From an uncultured Bacteroidales bacterium (GTDB lineage Bacteria > Bacteroidota > Bacteroidia > Bacteroidales > P3), in assembly GCA_900320975.1 (NCBI GenBank), contig ONUE01000017.1, forward strand, positions 1-38,270: DNA of 38,270 nt, read 5' to 3'. The notes below the pieces were generated by a model. That model was given only the letters and a program-made list of their open reading frames with translations, was not told the origin of the DNA and did no database searches. Position numbers and translations under genes: made by a program. The first letter of the stretch is position 1. Every line of letters begins with the position of its first letter. Positions 18,578 to 27,867 of this stretch are shown one piece after another.

Positions 18578-20274
18578 TAGAGTCCTATTTTTTCGTTAAC
18601 TATCTTAAGAATCTCAGTTTCCTGCTTGATGGCCTCGTCCTCAATGGCTTGGGCTTTGGCCAGGATGTCGGCCTTGAAGGCTTCGTCCTTCAGCGAGCTG
18701 GCGTTGATCTTCACGTTGAGGTGGGCACCCATAACGGCGCTGCGGGCGGCCAGTGTGCCGACACCGCCGTCGGTCACCGAGTTGGGGTTACCCCACTCCA
18801 CCATAGCGCGGCAGACCTCGAAGGCCTCGAGGGAGCGCTGCATGGTGCGGAAGGGCACCTCGGTGGCGAACTTCGTGGCCTCCTGGATGGCCTCGCTGCG
18901 GGCGGCCTTCTCCTCGTCGGTCTTCTTGGGCAGACCGAAGGCGTCCATGATCTTGTTGAAGGCGGCGGTGTCCTCGTCCACGAGGTGCAGCAGCTCGTCC
19001 TTCAGAGCCTGACCCTTGACGGCCACGTCGCTGAACTTCTCCCATTCGTCGTCGTAGGCGGCTTTGCCACCGGTGAGGTTGGCCACCATAGTGCCGAGCG
19101 AGGCGGCGAGGGCACCCATGTAGGCGCTCACCGAGCCACCGCCGGGGGCGGGACTCTCGCTGGCGGTCTCGTCACAGAAGCCGCGGCAGGTGAGGTCGAC
19201 GAGTTTCTTCTTCGAGTGGTCCTCGATGAGGTATTCGATAACTTTCTCCTTGGGGTCGAAAGGCTTGAGGTCGTCGAGGCCCATGCTCTTGATGGCGACC
19301 TTCATGATCTCTTCCTCGCTGACGCCGAGGCTGCGCTGCTGCTTGGCCAGGTAGTACTTGCCGGCGTCGATCAGCACGCTCTTCGGGATGAGACCAACAA
19401 TCTCGCATCCGGTGACGCGCAGGCCGCGGTTGGCGGCGCAGCGGCACACCTCGTCGAAGCAGAGGTGCACAGGAGCAACCTTGATGGAGGTTATGTTCAT
19501 CGACACCTGGGCGATGCCGTAGTCTTCGATGTACCAGCCGATAGCCTTGGTGCCCTTCAGGGTGCCGGGAATCATGATGGTCTTGCCGTTCTCGTCCTTG
19601 ATGGGCTTGCCGCTGGGCTTGCCACCCTCGCGTTTCGGACGGCCTTTCTCACGCACGTCGAAGGCGATGGCGTTGGCGCGGCGGGTGCTGGTGGTATTCA
19701 GGTTGTAGTTGATGGCCACGAGGAAGTCGCGGGCACCCACCTGGGTGGCGCCGGTATGGGCGGTGTGGTCGTTCCAGGCGTTGGGGCCGAAGTCGGGCTT
19801 CCACTGCTCGGTACCGAGGCGGCTGCTCAGGCTCTCGTACTCGCCGGTGCGGCAGTAGGCCAGGTTGCGGCGCTCGGGGATGAAGGCGGCGTTCTCGTAG
19901 CAGTAGATGGGAATCTGCAGCTCTTCGCCGAGGCGTTTGCCAAGCTTGTGGGCGTACTCGACGACCTCTTCCATCGTGATGTTGCTCACGGGGATGAGGG
20001 GGCACACGTCGGTGGCACCCTGACGCGGGTGGGCACCGTGGTGCTGGGTCATGTCGATAAGCTCGGCGGCTTTCTTCACCACCTGGTAGGCGGCTTCGAG
20101 CACGGGCTCTGGTTCGCCGACGAAGGTGATGACGGTACGGTTGGTGGTCTGACCGGGGTCGACATCGAGGAGCTTGACGCCCTCGACCTTCTCAATCTCG
20201 GCAGTCACCTGATTGATGATATCCATGTTGCGGCCTTCGCTGATATTCGGCACGCATTCAATAAGTTGTTTCAT
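18577..20274 (-). CDS. ftcd: Formimidoyltransferase-cyclodeaminase (bifunctional)
   Basis: 565 residues from ATG 20274, which gives the typical start MKQLIECVPNISEGRN; the longer frame to 20364 passes through the promoter and is rejected. The N-terminal half (about 1-300) is the glutamate formimidoyltransferase domain, which moves the formimino group from formiminoglutamate (histidine breakdown) to tetrahydrofolate; QHHGAHPRQGATDVCP is its folate-site block. The C-terminal part (about 370-565) is the cyclodeaminase, recognisable by SPAPGGGSVSAYMGALAASL, which releases ammonia and gives methenyl-THF. The hut genes are not in this window. A clear -7 box lies upstream and a purine-rich AGGAG precedes the ATG, which is unusual in this window. 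The antisense open frame is a shadow. Confidence 0.96.
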   Translation of the reverse strand: MKQLIECVPNISEGRNMDIINQVTAEIEKVEGVKLLDVDPGQTTNRTVITFVGEPEPVLEAAYQVVKKAAELIDMTQHHGAHPRQGATDVCPLIPVSNITMEEVVEYAHKLGKRLGEELQIPIYCYENAAFIPERRNLAYCRTGEYESLSSRLGTEQWKPDFGPNAWNDHTAHTGATQVGARDFLVAINYNLNTTSTRRANAIAFDVREKGRPKREGGKPSGKPIKDENGKTIMIPGTLKGTKAIGWYIEDYGIAQVSMNITSIKVAPVHLCFDEVCRCAANRGLRVTGCEIVGLIPKSVLIDAGKYYLAKQQRSLGVSEEEIMKVAIKSMGLDDLKPFDPKEKVIEYLIEDHSKKKLVDLTCRGFCDETASESPAPGGGSVSAYMGALAASLGTMVANLTGGKAAYDDEWEKFSDVAVKGQALKDELLHLVDEDTAAFNKIMDAFGLPKKTDEEKAARSEAIQEATKFATEVPFRTMQRSLEAFEVCRAMVEWGNPNSVTDGGVGTLAARSAVMGAHLNVKINASSLKDEAFKADILAKAQAIEDEAIKQETEILKIVNEKIGL

Positions 20275-20297
20275 ATTCTCCTGAATTTTATTTTCTG

Positions 20298-20305
20298 CAA
20301 AGATA
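20298..20305 (-). promoter_or_regulatory. -7 promoter box for ftcd
   Basis: CAAAGATA on the + strand, that is TATCTTTG on the minus strand, followed by GCA. The ATG is 23 nt downstream, and AGGAG lies 4 nt before the ATG, the clearest Shine-Dalgarno-like site in the window. Confidence 0.8.
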
Positions 20306-20361
20306 CAAAAAAAATATATTCCGCCAATCCCACCACACAAAACTTTTTCTTTACCCACTTC

Positions 20362-20475
20362 CACCCCACCCCGCTCCGTCCCCCCTCCGACCCCGCTCCG
20401 ACTGTTTAACGGTTTTTAGTCGCAAAAAAGTCGGACCGCCGCCGGAGTGGCGACGGAGCAAAACCGGAGGGGAAA
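20362..20475. repeat. Intergenic G/C-rich palindromic element, copy 3
   Basis: It contains CTCCGACT, then one 11-mer GTTTAACGGTT, then AGTCG, within CTCCG-rich flanks. Bases 20374-20422 are the exact reverse complement of 8618-8666. It lies between ftcd (-) and the first T9SS gene (+), just upstream of the promoter boxes of both. Confidence 0.8.
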
Positions 20476-20530
20476 AATCTTAAAAAAAAACATCTTGCGC
20501 TTGTTAGTTTGGTATTTTCAATTTTTTTCG

Positions 20531-20538
20531 TATCTTTG
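20531..20538 (+). promoter_or_regulatory. -7 promoter box for the T9SS gene pair
   Basis: TATCTTTG followed by GCA. The ATG at 20548 is 9 nt downstream, so the transcript should be nearly leaderless. Confidence 0.8.
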
Positions 20539-20547
20539 CAGTTGGTT

Positions 20548-22866
20548 ATGATTAAAATTAAGAAGTACTTATATATAATAAGTGCGCTGTCTTTCACGGC
20601 GTTGGGCGTCGAGGTGAAGGGCCAGCGTATTGTTCATGTCGATGTGGATACCGTCGCCTGCGTCGGCGACAGCGTGCGCATAGGTGTCGGCTACAACCCC
20701 GAAAACGAAGTGCAGGTGGACGATATGTCTATGCGGCAGTCAAGGGCCGAGAGGGCATTCCTGCCCGACGGCGTGTCATGCACACCCTACGGCTGCAAGT
20801 ACCGCTCGACGGTGACTTTCAGTGGCTTGCAAGCTGGCGCGACCCTCCAGTCGGCTCAAGAGATCAAGTATGTGAGGCTCAATATGGAGCATTCGTACCT
20901 GGGCGATCTGTACATCGCCTTGGTATGCCCCAACGGGCAGCGTGCCGACATCTTGAAGTTCAGCGATTACAGTAACAATCTCGATCTCCTCTCCCCTTGT
21001 CTGGATGATATCCCGGCGAGCTCGCGTGGATGGACGACGCCGTCGTCGAGCAACAACCGCTACGCCTATATGGGTGTGCCGTCGCTGAGCGACAACACCG
21101 CCAATCCCTGCAGCACCACGGGCAACCCCGCTGGGGCGGGCTGGAACTACTGCTGGAGCAACAATACCTCCTCTGAATACTCCTATGCCGGCAGCGGCGG
21201 ATATGTGTACCGTACGGCCAACCAGACCTTTGTCGAGAACCGCGGCGGCAACAACTACTACAGGGTCGACTCGTCGAATGTGGCGGCAGGCAGCAACTTC
21301 TACCACCCCGACCAGAACTTCTCGAGCCTTGTGGGCTGTCCGCTGAACGGCGACTGGTACATCGAAGTGATCGACGGCGTGAAGCAAGACAACGGCTGGG
21401 TGTTCGACTGGGAGATTGCCCTCAACGAAACCATGGTGCCCATGGGCGGTGAGTATGCCGGTGCTACGGTGATTGGTGACAGCGTGATAAAGAAGAACGA
21501 CAGCCTGTGGATGGCTGTGGCGCCTGCGGCTGTGCAGAACGACACGACGATAGAGTATGTGGTGAGGATATTCAGCACAGGCTTGCCTCCCGCGCAGGAC
21601 ACGCTGGTGAGGATACACTGGGGCGTGACTCACTATGCTGACACGACGGTGCTGATGTGCCTGGGCGACAGTGTGCTGTGGAACGGAAAGAAGGGTATTA
21701 AGACCTATGAGCTGATGAAAGAGAGTGAGGGTATATGGATAAAGGCCGACACGGTGCTGTACGACACAACGGCCACAGTGGCAGGCTGCGACAGCATAGT
21801 GCGCTGGGATTTCAGGTTCTTCCCCGGCAACGACTACTACGACACTTTGGACTTCTGCCGCAACGAACCCTTCGTATACAACGGCGTGGACTACGGCGGC
21901 CCTGTGGAATTCACCCTGTCGTATGCCGACTGGATGGGGTGCGACAGCCTGATACATGTGAGGTTAGAGGTGCGCGACAGCAACTTCCTGCCTCACCTGC
22001 TGCTCAGCGACGACGGGCAGCGGTGGGGCGAAGACACTACCCTGCTGGGCTGCGAGCCCTACAAAGTGTGGCTGAAAGACACTTCGGCGATGGTGGCCCT
22101 GCGCGAATGGACAGTGACGAGTGGCACATGGCAGGAGACGAGCACCGACTCGCTCTGGAACGTGACACTCGACACCGCGCGAGTCTACAGCGTCACCCTG
22201 ATGGCCACCAGCGTGAGCGGCTGCATGGACACACTCCATGCCGACAGCGCCATCTGGGTCTTCCGCAACCCCAAGTCGGACTTCGACTGGATACCTGTAG
22301 TACCGGCAATACACAATCCCGAGACGCAGTTCCGCAACCATTCGCACAATGCCGACGGTGACGAGAGTGGGCTGTCGTTCATCTGGATGATAGAAAGCAC
22401 TGTGGGTGGCGACTACGACTCGCTGACCGACCGCGAGCCTTTCTACCACTGGGGCGAACCAACGGATAACATGCAGGGCGAATACACCGTGAAACTGATA
22501 ACGCTGTGGAGACAGGCGGGTCCCGACACCCTGTATGCAGTATGCAGAGACACTCTGGAGCAGAAAGTGACGATAGTGAACGACTGGCTGCAGTTCCCGA
22601 GTCTGGTGACGCCAAACGGCGACGGTATCAACGACCGCTGGGAAGTTGTCAACCTGGTGGAATGGGGAGTGTACTCGATGAACGAGATATGGATATACAA
22701 CGAGTGGGGCGTGCTGGTGTTCCACGCCAAGAACGTGAGGACACACGATGAGTTCTGGGACCCCAACGCGACGAACAGCCCGGACGGCACTTACTACTTC
22801 CGCTTCACGGGCAAAGGAGAATACGGCATCACCAAGAACAACGGTGTCATCGAGGTGCTGAGGTGA
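20548..22866 (+). CDS. Secreted P-domain protein with T9SS type B sorting domain (paralogue A)
   Basis: 772 residues from ATG 20548, chosen because the longer frame begins upstream of the promoter. Signal peptide about 1-26 (KKYLYIISALSFTALGVEVKG). Residues about 70-290 form a proprotein-convertase P-domain-like beta sandwich (SAQEIKYVRLNMEHSYLGDL, FSSLVGCPLNGDWYIEVIDG). The middle has GCDS-containing beta modules. The last 90 residues (VTPNGDGINDRWEV ... IYNEWGVLVF ... GTYYFRF) are the CHU_C or gliding-motility C-terminal domain, the T9SS type B export signal. It is therefore an outer-membrane-exported or surface protein. No catalytic residues were seen; the P-domain here is not attached to a visible peptidase. 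The next gene is a paralogue. Confidence 0.88.
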   Translation: MIKIKKYLYIISALSFTALGVEVKGQRIVHVDVDTVACVGDSVRIGVGYNPENEVQVDDMSMRQSRAERAFLPDGVSCTPYGCKYRSTVTFSGLQAGATLQSAQEIKYVRLNMEHSYLGDLYIALVCPNGQRADILKFSDYSNNLDLLSPCLDDIPASSRGWTTPSSSNNRYAYMGVPSLSDNTANPCSTTGNPAGAGWNYCWSNNTSSEYSYAGSGGYVYRTANQTFVENRGGNNYYRVDSSNVAAGSNFYHPDQNFSSLVGCPLNGDWYIEVIDGVKQDNGWVFDWEIALNETMVPMGGEYAGATVIGDSVIKKNDSLWMAVAPAAVQNDTTIEYVVRIFSTGLPPAQDTLVRIHWGVTHYADTTVLMCLGDSVLWNGKKGIKTYELMKESEGIWIKADTVLYDTTATVAGCDSIVRWDFRFFPGNDYYDTLDFCRNEPFVYNGVDYGGPVEFTLSYADWMGCDSLIHVRLEVRDSNFLPHLLLSDDGQRWGEDTTLLGCEPYKVWLKDTSAMVALREWTVTSGTWQETSTDSLWNVTLDTARVYSVTLMATSVSGCMDTLHADSAIWVFRNPKSDFDWIPVVPAIHNPETQFRNHSHNADGDESGLSFIWMIESTVGGDYDSLTDREPFYHWGEPTDNMQGEYTVKLITLWRQAGPDTLYAVCRDTLEQKVTIVNDWLQFPSLVTPNGDGINDRWEVVNLVEWGVYSMNEIWIYNEWGVLVFHAKNVRTHDEFWDPNATNSPDGTYYFRFTGKGEYGITKNNGVIEVLR

Positions 22867-22885
22867 ATTGAAAATTGAGAATTGG
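22865..22885 (+). repeat. Heptamer array at the junction of the T9SS paralogues
   Basis: GAATTGA, AAATTGA, GAATTGG. The first unit overlaps the stop of paralogue A (TGA 22864-22866). The second unit contains the TTG start of paralogue B, preceded in that frame by TGA one codon upstream. Confidence 0.85.
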
Positions 22886-25442
22886 TAGGTTCATAAGTCT
22901 GTTTTGGCTGCTGGCCGGACTTGCAGGAAGTGCGGCGGGTCAGGAGGTGTTTCTGCGCTTTGAACTGCCGGAGGGCATGTGCGTGGGCAGCAGGGACACC
23001 CTGAGATTTGGCTACAGCGGAACCTTCAACGTGGTGTTCGATATGCCGATGGCCACACAGAGTGTGGCGGAGCAGGCCTTCCTCCCTGACGGAGTGTCGT
23101 GTACGCCACACGGCTGCAAGTACCGCTCGACACTAACCTTCAGCGATTTTGCAGACGACGCCACAGTGCAGTCGGCACAAGCCATCAAGTATGTGCGTCT
23201 CAACATGGAACACTCCTTCCTTGGGGACCTATACATCAGTGTGGTGTGTCCCACTGGGCAGCGGGCCGACATAGTGAAATTCAGTGAATACAGCAGCAAT
23301 ACCAGCCTCCTCTCCCCTTGCCTGAATGACATCCCGGCAAGCTCGCGAGGGTGGACAACGCCGTCGTCGAACAACAACCGCTACGCTTATATGGGAATGT
23401 CGTCGCTGTCGGACAACAGCGATAACCCATGCGCCGCGTCCTCCAATCCGGCAGGCACGGGTTGGAACTACTGCTGGAGCAACAACAGCACGTCGGGCTA
23501 CAGCTATGCCGGCAGCGGCGGATATGTGTACCGTACGGCGAACCAGACCTATGTGGAGACCCGCACTTCCAGGCAATACTACAGAGTGGACTCGTCGAAT
23601 GTGGCGGCTGGCAGCAACTTCTACCACCCCGACCAGAACTTCTCAAGCCTTGTGGGATGTCCGCTGAACGGCGAGTGGTACATAGAAGTGATCGACGGCG
23701 TGAAGAACGACAACGGCTACATCTTCGACTGGGAGTTGGCCATGGACCCCACCCTGCTGCCGAACCACTGTGCGCTGGCTAAGCGGGAGGTGATAAGTCC
23801 CTATGTGCAGCGCCGCAACGACTCGACATATATCTTCACCGCGCCGACGGCGGTGGCTGCCGACACCACGGTGGGAGTAATCTTCAGGCTGATAAACACC
23901 TGTGGTGACACTATAGACAGCACAGCCTACATAACAATACACCCGAGATACAACGGCGTAGAAAGAGACACCGCCTGTGACCGCTATGTGCTTCAGGGAC
24001 ACACCTACACCAACGATGCCACTGTGACGTGCCATTACACCACGCTATATGGCTGCGACAGCACCGTGAGGCACATGCTCAAGATACTGCGCTCGAGCAG
24101 CAGCACCCTGATAGACACTGTGACGGAGAACGACTTGCCGTACATGGTGGCTGGGACGGAGGTGATGGAGAGCGTGAGAGACAGTGCCATAGTGATTCAG
24201 AACGCCGTAGGATGTGACAGTACGATAAGGCTCACGCTGCACGTGTGGCGCAATACCGCGAGCAGGATAGACACCGTGGTGTGCAGGAACCAGTTGCCGA
24301 TAGAGATAGTGGTCGGCGGGACGACATACATGGTCAGCGGCGACAGCACCATCAGTGTGACGCTAACGAGCAGCCACGGGGCCGACAGCGTGATAACGGC
24401 GACGGTGAGGGTGAAAGCCGAGAGTCTGGGTGAGGTGAACGACACTATAGTGGAGAACCAGCTGCCGTGGGCCACCCCGATTCCGGGTTTTGTGGCTGGA
24501 GGAAATATAGACACCACGCTCCACTTGACGAACAGAGCTGGCTGCGACAGCCTGCTGCACTACACACTGCACGTGTGGCGCAACAGCCATACGGAGAGAG
24601 ACACCTCGGTGTGCGAGAATGAGTTGCCGGCCATGATAGTCGTGGGAAACAAGATGGTAGAAGTGAGGCGAGACACCACGATAACGGTTACTGTAGCCGA
24701 CCGGCACGGAGCTGACAGCGTGATAAGGCTGACGGTGATGACAAGTCCGTACCATCGTGTAGAAACCCGCGACACCGTATGCCTGAGCCAGATGCCCTAC
24801 AGCTGGGAAGGGTTGTCGGTGCAGTATGGCGGCACATCGGAGGCGACGGCAGTGAGCGTGCACCCCAACGTATACGGTTGCGACAGTGCGATAGTCCTGA
24901 AGCTCACGGTGATGGGAGAATACTTGAAATCCAGGCCGCACGTGAACCCCACGGTGGTAACCCTCGAGAACCTCGAAATGGAATTCCACGACGGCAGCCG
25001 AGCGGCGACATGGAGAGAATGGACAGTGGGAGAATACGTCACACAGCAGCAGGACTTCAAATACACATACCCTGCGGAAGAAGACACTATAATAGCCGAA
25101 CTGATTGTAGGTGACAACGGAGGCTGTGAGGACACCGCGCGGGTGCTGCTGCAGATAGACCGCAGTGCCGTTATCACGCCCAACGCATTCACCCCCACCC
25201 TCGAGACCAACAACACATGGTATGTGGCGACTCAAGACATCGTAGAGCTGGAAGTGTGGATATACAACCGGAACGGCAATCTCGTGTGGCACTATACCGG
25301 AACAGACGGTTCGTGGGACGGGCGCTCGCTCGGCGGTGCCGAATGTCCACAGGGGTCGTATGTCTACAAAGCGAGATACAGGTCGCGAGTGTATGCCGAC
25401 AGACTGATGGAGAAGGCCGGAACCATACTGCTGATACGGTAG
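22875..25442 (+). CDS. Secreted P-domain protein with T9SS type B sorting domain (paralogue B)
   Basis: 855 residues. The TTG start at 22875 gives a signal peptide (MRIGRFISLFWLLAGLAGSAAG); an in-frame TGA two codons upstream excludes a longer start. The P-domain-like part (about 60-290) is very close to paralogue A, including the DNA around the FSSLVGCPLNG segment. The middle has several tandem modules of about 80-100 residues, marked by recurring VWRN, DTVVC.NQLP, GADSVI and GCDS elements. The end (ITPNAFTP ... VWIYNRNGNLVWHY ... GSYVYKA) is a type B CHU_C sorting domain. The modules suggest a repetitive surface protein; its partner and function are unknown. It starts 8 nt after paralogue A and should share its transcript. 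Confidence 0.85.
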   Translation: MRIGRFISLFWLLAGLAGSAAGQEVFLRFELPEGMCVGSRDTLRFGYSGTFNVVFDMPMATQSVAEQAFLPDGVSCTPHGCKYRSTLTFSDFADDATVQSAQAIKYVRLNMEHSFLGDLYISVVCPTGQRADIVKFSEYSSNTSLLSPCLNDIPASSRGWTTPSSNNNRYAYMGMSSLSDNSDNPCAASSNPAGTGWNYCWSNNSTSGYSYAGSGGYVYRTANQTYVETRTSRQYYRVDSSNVAAGSNFYHPDQNFSSLVGCPLNGEWYIEVIDGVKNDNGYIFDWELAMDPTLLPNHCALAKREVISPYVQRRNDSTYIFTAPTAVAADTTVGVIFRLINTCGDTIDSTAYITIHPRYNGVERDTACDRYVLQGHTYTNDATVTCHYTTLYGCDSTVRHMLKILRSSSSTLIDTVTENDLPYMVAGTEVMESVRDSAIVIQNAVGCDSTIRLTLHVWRNTASRIDTVVCRNQLPIEIVVGGTTYMVSGDSTISVTLTSSHGADSVITATVRVKAESLGEVNDTIVENQLPWATPIPGFVAGGNIDTTLHLTNRAGCDSLLHYTLHVWRNSHTERDTSVCENELPAMIVVGNKMVEVRRDTTITVTVADRHGADSVIRLTVMTSPYHRVETRDTVCLSQMPYSWEGLSVQYGGTSEATAVSVHPNVYGCDSAIVLKLTVMGEYLKSRPHVNPTVVTLENLEMEFHDGSRAATWREWTVGEYVTQQQDFKYTYPAEEDTIIAELIVGDNGGCEDTARVLLQIDRSAVITPNAFTPTLETNNTWYVATQDIVELEVWIYNRNGNLVWHYTGTDGSWDGRSLGGAECPQGSYVYKARYRSRVYADRLMEKAGTILLIR

Positions 25443-25486
25443 TTCTTCAAGGACAAGAAAGACAAATCCTAATAGTATAAGATAAC

Positions 25487-26284
25487 ATGAAAGATATAAT
25501 AGAAAAAGCGTGGGAGAACCGAGAGTTGCTGCAGGAGAAAGCCACTAAGGAGGCTGTGAGGGCGGCAATAGATATGCTCGACCGCGGAGAGATACGAGTG
25601 GCCAGTAAGATAGAGAGTGGCAAATGGAAAGTTGAGAGTTGGGTCAAGCAGGCCATACTGCTCTATTTCGCCATCAGCGAGATGAAGACGATGAAGGCCG
25701 GTGAGATGGAATACTACGACAAGATACCCCTGAAGCAGGGGCTTGCGGAACGTGGTATAAGGGCTGTGCCACCGGCGACGGCGCGCTATGGTTCGTATAT
25801 AGCCCCCGGGGCGGTGTTGATGCCGAGCTATGTAAACATCGGCGCCTATGTGGATAGTGGCACTATGGTAGACACCTGGGCCACCGTGGGCAGCTGTGCG
25901 CAGATTGGCAAGAACGTGCACCTGAGCGGTGGCGTAGGCATCGGCGGAGTGCTGGAACCCCTGCAGGCTAACCCTGTGATTATCGAGGACAACTGCTTCA
26001 TCGGCAGTAGAGCCATCATAGTGGAGGGCGCCATAGTGGAGCAGGAAGCCGTGATTGGCGCGGGCACTGTGATAACAGCCTCGACGCACATCATTGACGT
26101 CACTGGGCCGAATCCCGTGACACAGGTGGGGCGTGTTCCTGCCCGCAGCGTGGTGATACCAGGCACATACCAGAAGCATTTCCCTGCCGGTGACTACAAC
26201 CTGCCCTGTGCCTTGATTATTGGAAAGAGAAAAGAATCTACCGACCTAAAGACCTCACTCAATGAAGCATTGCGCATGTTTTAG
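25487..26284 (+). CDS. dapD: 2,3,4,5-tetrahydropyridine-2,6-dicarboxylate N-succinyltransferase
   Basis: 265 residues, close to the usual length of 270-275. DapD puts a succinyl group from succinyl-CoA on tetrahydrodipicolinate in the lysine/meso-DAP pathway. The N-terminal helical domain contains KQAILLYFAISEM; the left-handed beta-helix of hexapeptide repeats runs from about residue 100 to 210 (IGAYVDSGTMVDTWATVGSC, GVGIGGVLEP, CFIGSRAIIVEGAIVE). The ending ALIIGKRKESTDLKTSLNEALR is typical. The SKIESGKWKVESW segment resembles the heptapeptides elsewhere, but it matches the family's normal sequence length here, so I do not call an insertion. A small lipoprotein gene overlaps its last 23 nt. 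Confidence 0.95.
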   Translation: MKDIIEKAWENRELLQEKATKEAVRAAIDMLDRGEIRVASKIESGKWKVESWVKQAILLYFAISEMKTMKAGEMEYYDKIPLKQGLAERGIRAVPPATARYGSYIAPGAVLMPSYVNIGAYVDSGTMVDTWATVGSCAQIGKNVHLSGGVGIGGVLEPLQANPVIIEDNCFIGSRAIIVEGAIVEQEAVIGAGTVITASTHIIDVTGPNPVTQVGRVPARSVVIPGTYQKHFPAGDYNLPCALIIGKRKESTDLKTSLNEALRMF

Positions 26285-26630
26285 CTTATTGCTCCTTTTG
26301 CTGACCTCATGTGTAAAACACGATGAGATAAGCTTCAGCGGCACCGTGGTGAACATAGAGTACTGTGCCACACAGGAAATCCAGTCGAATGCCGGCTTCT
26401 ACACAGCCCTTGAGACTCCGGAAGGTATAGGTGCCACCTTCATACAAGGTGCTGATACTTTCCAGAACGTCGTGGTGCTGTATGAACCGGGCATACGCAT
26501 ACAGTATGGGAACCGCATATCGGGCAAGTTCTATCTGGACGATAAATACTCGCGACTCAACTGCAACCTGCACATAGCGGCCGACGACAACCTGCCCCAG
26601 GGAGTCTTCACCAAAGTGTATGTTGATTAA
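26262..26630 (+). CDS. Small putative lipoprotein overlapping dapD
   Basis: 122 residues. It has a type II signal peptide with the lipobox LLTSC (Cys17), so the mature protein begins CVKHDEISFSG and should be membrane-anchored. The rest is a small beta-rich domain (TVVNIEYCATQEIQS, GIRIQYGNRISGKFYLDD) that I cannot assign. The ATG at 26262 is inside the end of dapD in another frame, with a 23-nt overlap; this usually means coupled translation. The next start in frame would delete the signal peptide. Confidence 0.75.
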   Translation: MKHCACFSLLLLLLTSCVKHDEISFSGTVVNIEYCATQEIQSNAGFYTALETPEGIGATFIQGADTFQNVVVLYEPGIRIQYGNRISGKFYLDDKYSRLNCNLHIAADDNLPQGVFTKVYVD

Positions 26631-26680
26631 ATTGTGTATAAAACATTTGGTGTCTCCCCTGCCGATTGTAAAATATATTG

Positions 26681-26688
26681 TATTTTTG
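26681..26688 (+). promoter_or_regulatory. -7 promoter box for dnaN
   Basis: TATTTTTG followed by GCA, 36 nt before the dnaN ATG. A TTG about 12-15 nt upstream could be part of the -33 region, but its spacing is short. Confidence 0.7.
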
Positions 26689-26724
26689 CAAAACAATACT
26701 GAAAACAAAAACACATAGAAAAAT

Positions 26725-27867
26725 ATGAAATTCATTGTCAACAGCCAACAGCTACTCAAGCAGTTGCAGTCTCTTAGCGGTGTTCTCACGGCGAACAACA
26801 CCATGCCCATCATCAATTGTTTCCACCTCCACCTGGAGGAGGGATCCCTGACCATCAAGACCACAGACCTCTCCACCACCCTCGTGGCCCGCATGGAGGT
26901 TGAGACTGGCCGTATGGAGTCTGCTGAGGAAGTTGCCATCCCCTCGAAGATGCTCCTTGAGATCCTCAAGAGCTTCGACGATGTGCCCGTGACCTTCAGT
27001 GTCGACCCGCAGAGCCACGCCATAGAGCTCAGCAGCGGTCAGGGTGAGTACCACCTTGCCGGTATGGATGCCGACACCTATCCCACCATGCCCACCGCCG
27101 AAGGCACCGCCACCGTGGTGATGAGCTGTGAGGCCCTCGTCAACGCCATCAACAAGACCTACTTCGCCACCAGCAACGACGAGATGCACCAGCAGATGAG
27201 CGGCATCTTCTGCGAGATGACTCCCGACGGCGTCACGTTCGTGGCCACCGACGCCCACAAGCTCGTGCGCTACCGTCGCCACGATGTCACCACTCCCGAC
27301 AGTACCAACTTCATCCTGCCGAAGAAGCCCATCACCATCGTCAAGAACATCCTTGCCGCCCGCAAGGAAGAGGGTGACGTCACCATAGAGTACAACAACA
27401 CCAACCTTTTCATCACCTTCGACAACTTCTACATCATCTGCCGCCTCGTCGACGGTCGCTACCCCAACTACGAAGCCGCCATTCCGAAGGACAACCCCAA
27501 CAAACTCGTCATCGACCGCCAGTCGTTCATCAACACCCTGCGCCGCGTGAGCATCTTCGCCAGCGAGGCCACCCGTCAGGTGCGCCTCTCCATCAGTGCC
27601 GACAAGCTCACCATCAGTGCCGAGGACCTGGAGTTCTCGAATAACGCCAAGGAGACCATCCCCTGCCAGTATGAGGGCGACCCGATGGACATCGGCTTCA
27701 ACGCCAAGTTCCTCACCGAGATGATCAGCAACCTCGATTCCGAGCAGGTCATCCTCGAAATGTCGCACCCCTCGCGCGCCGGTATCATCTTCCCCTATGG
27801 CGACGATGTGGAAGGCAAGCAGGACGACATCCTGATGCTCGTTATGCCCGTAATGCTGGCGAATTGA
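26725..27867 (+). CDS. dnaN: DNA polymerase III sliding clamp (beta subunit)
   Basis: 380 residues; the three clamp domains are present in normal order, with MKFIVNSQQLLKQLQSLSGV at the start and the MPVMLAN end at the position of the family's MPMRL-type tail, which forms part of the hydrophobic clamp-binding groove. The protein is a dimeric ring that tethers polymerase to DNA. The codon use is strongly biased, as expected for a well expressed gene. Its last codons AAT TGA are themselves the first heptamer of the array that separates it from ftsX, so the original C-terminus may have been altered. Confidence 0.97.
   Translation: MKFIVNSQQLLKQLQSLSGVLTANNTMPIINCFHLHLEEGSLTIKTTDLSTTLVARMEVETGRMESAEEVAIPSKMLLEILKSFDDVPVTFSVDPQSHAIELSSGQGEYHLAGMDADTYPTMPTAEGTATVVMSCEALVNAINKTYFATSNDEMHQQMSGIFCEMTPDGVTFVATDAHKLVRYRRHDVTTPDSTNFILPKKPITIVKNILAARKEEGDVTIEYNNTNLFITFDNFYIICRLVDGRYPNYEAAIPKDNPNKLVIDRQSFINTLRRVSIFASEATRQVRLSISADKLTISAEDLEFSNNAKETIPCQYEGDPMDIGFNAKFLTEMISNLDSEQVILEMSHPSRAGIIFPYGDDVEGKQDDILMLVMPVMLAN

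Noticed and set aside
18562..20409. 615-codon open frame antisense to ftcd
   Set aside because: The opposite strand holds an intact, fully recognisable ftcd. The antisense product is A/G/V/D/H-rich without domains.
25590..25660. Heptapeptide-like SGKWKVES in dapD as a further heptamer insertion
   Set aside because: The DapD family has a segment of about the same length and pattern here, and the DNA units are too diverged to support an array.
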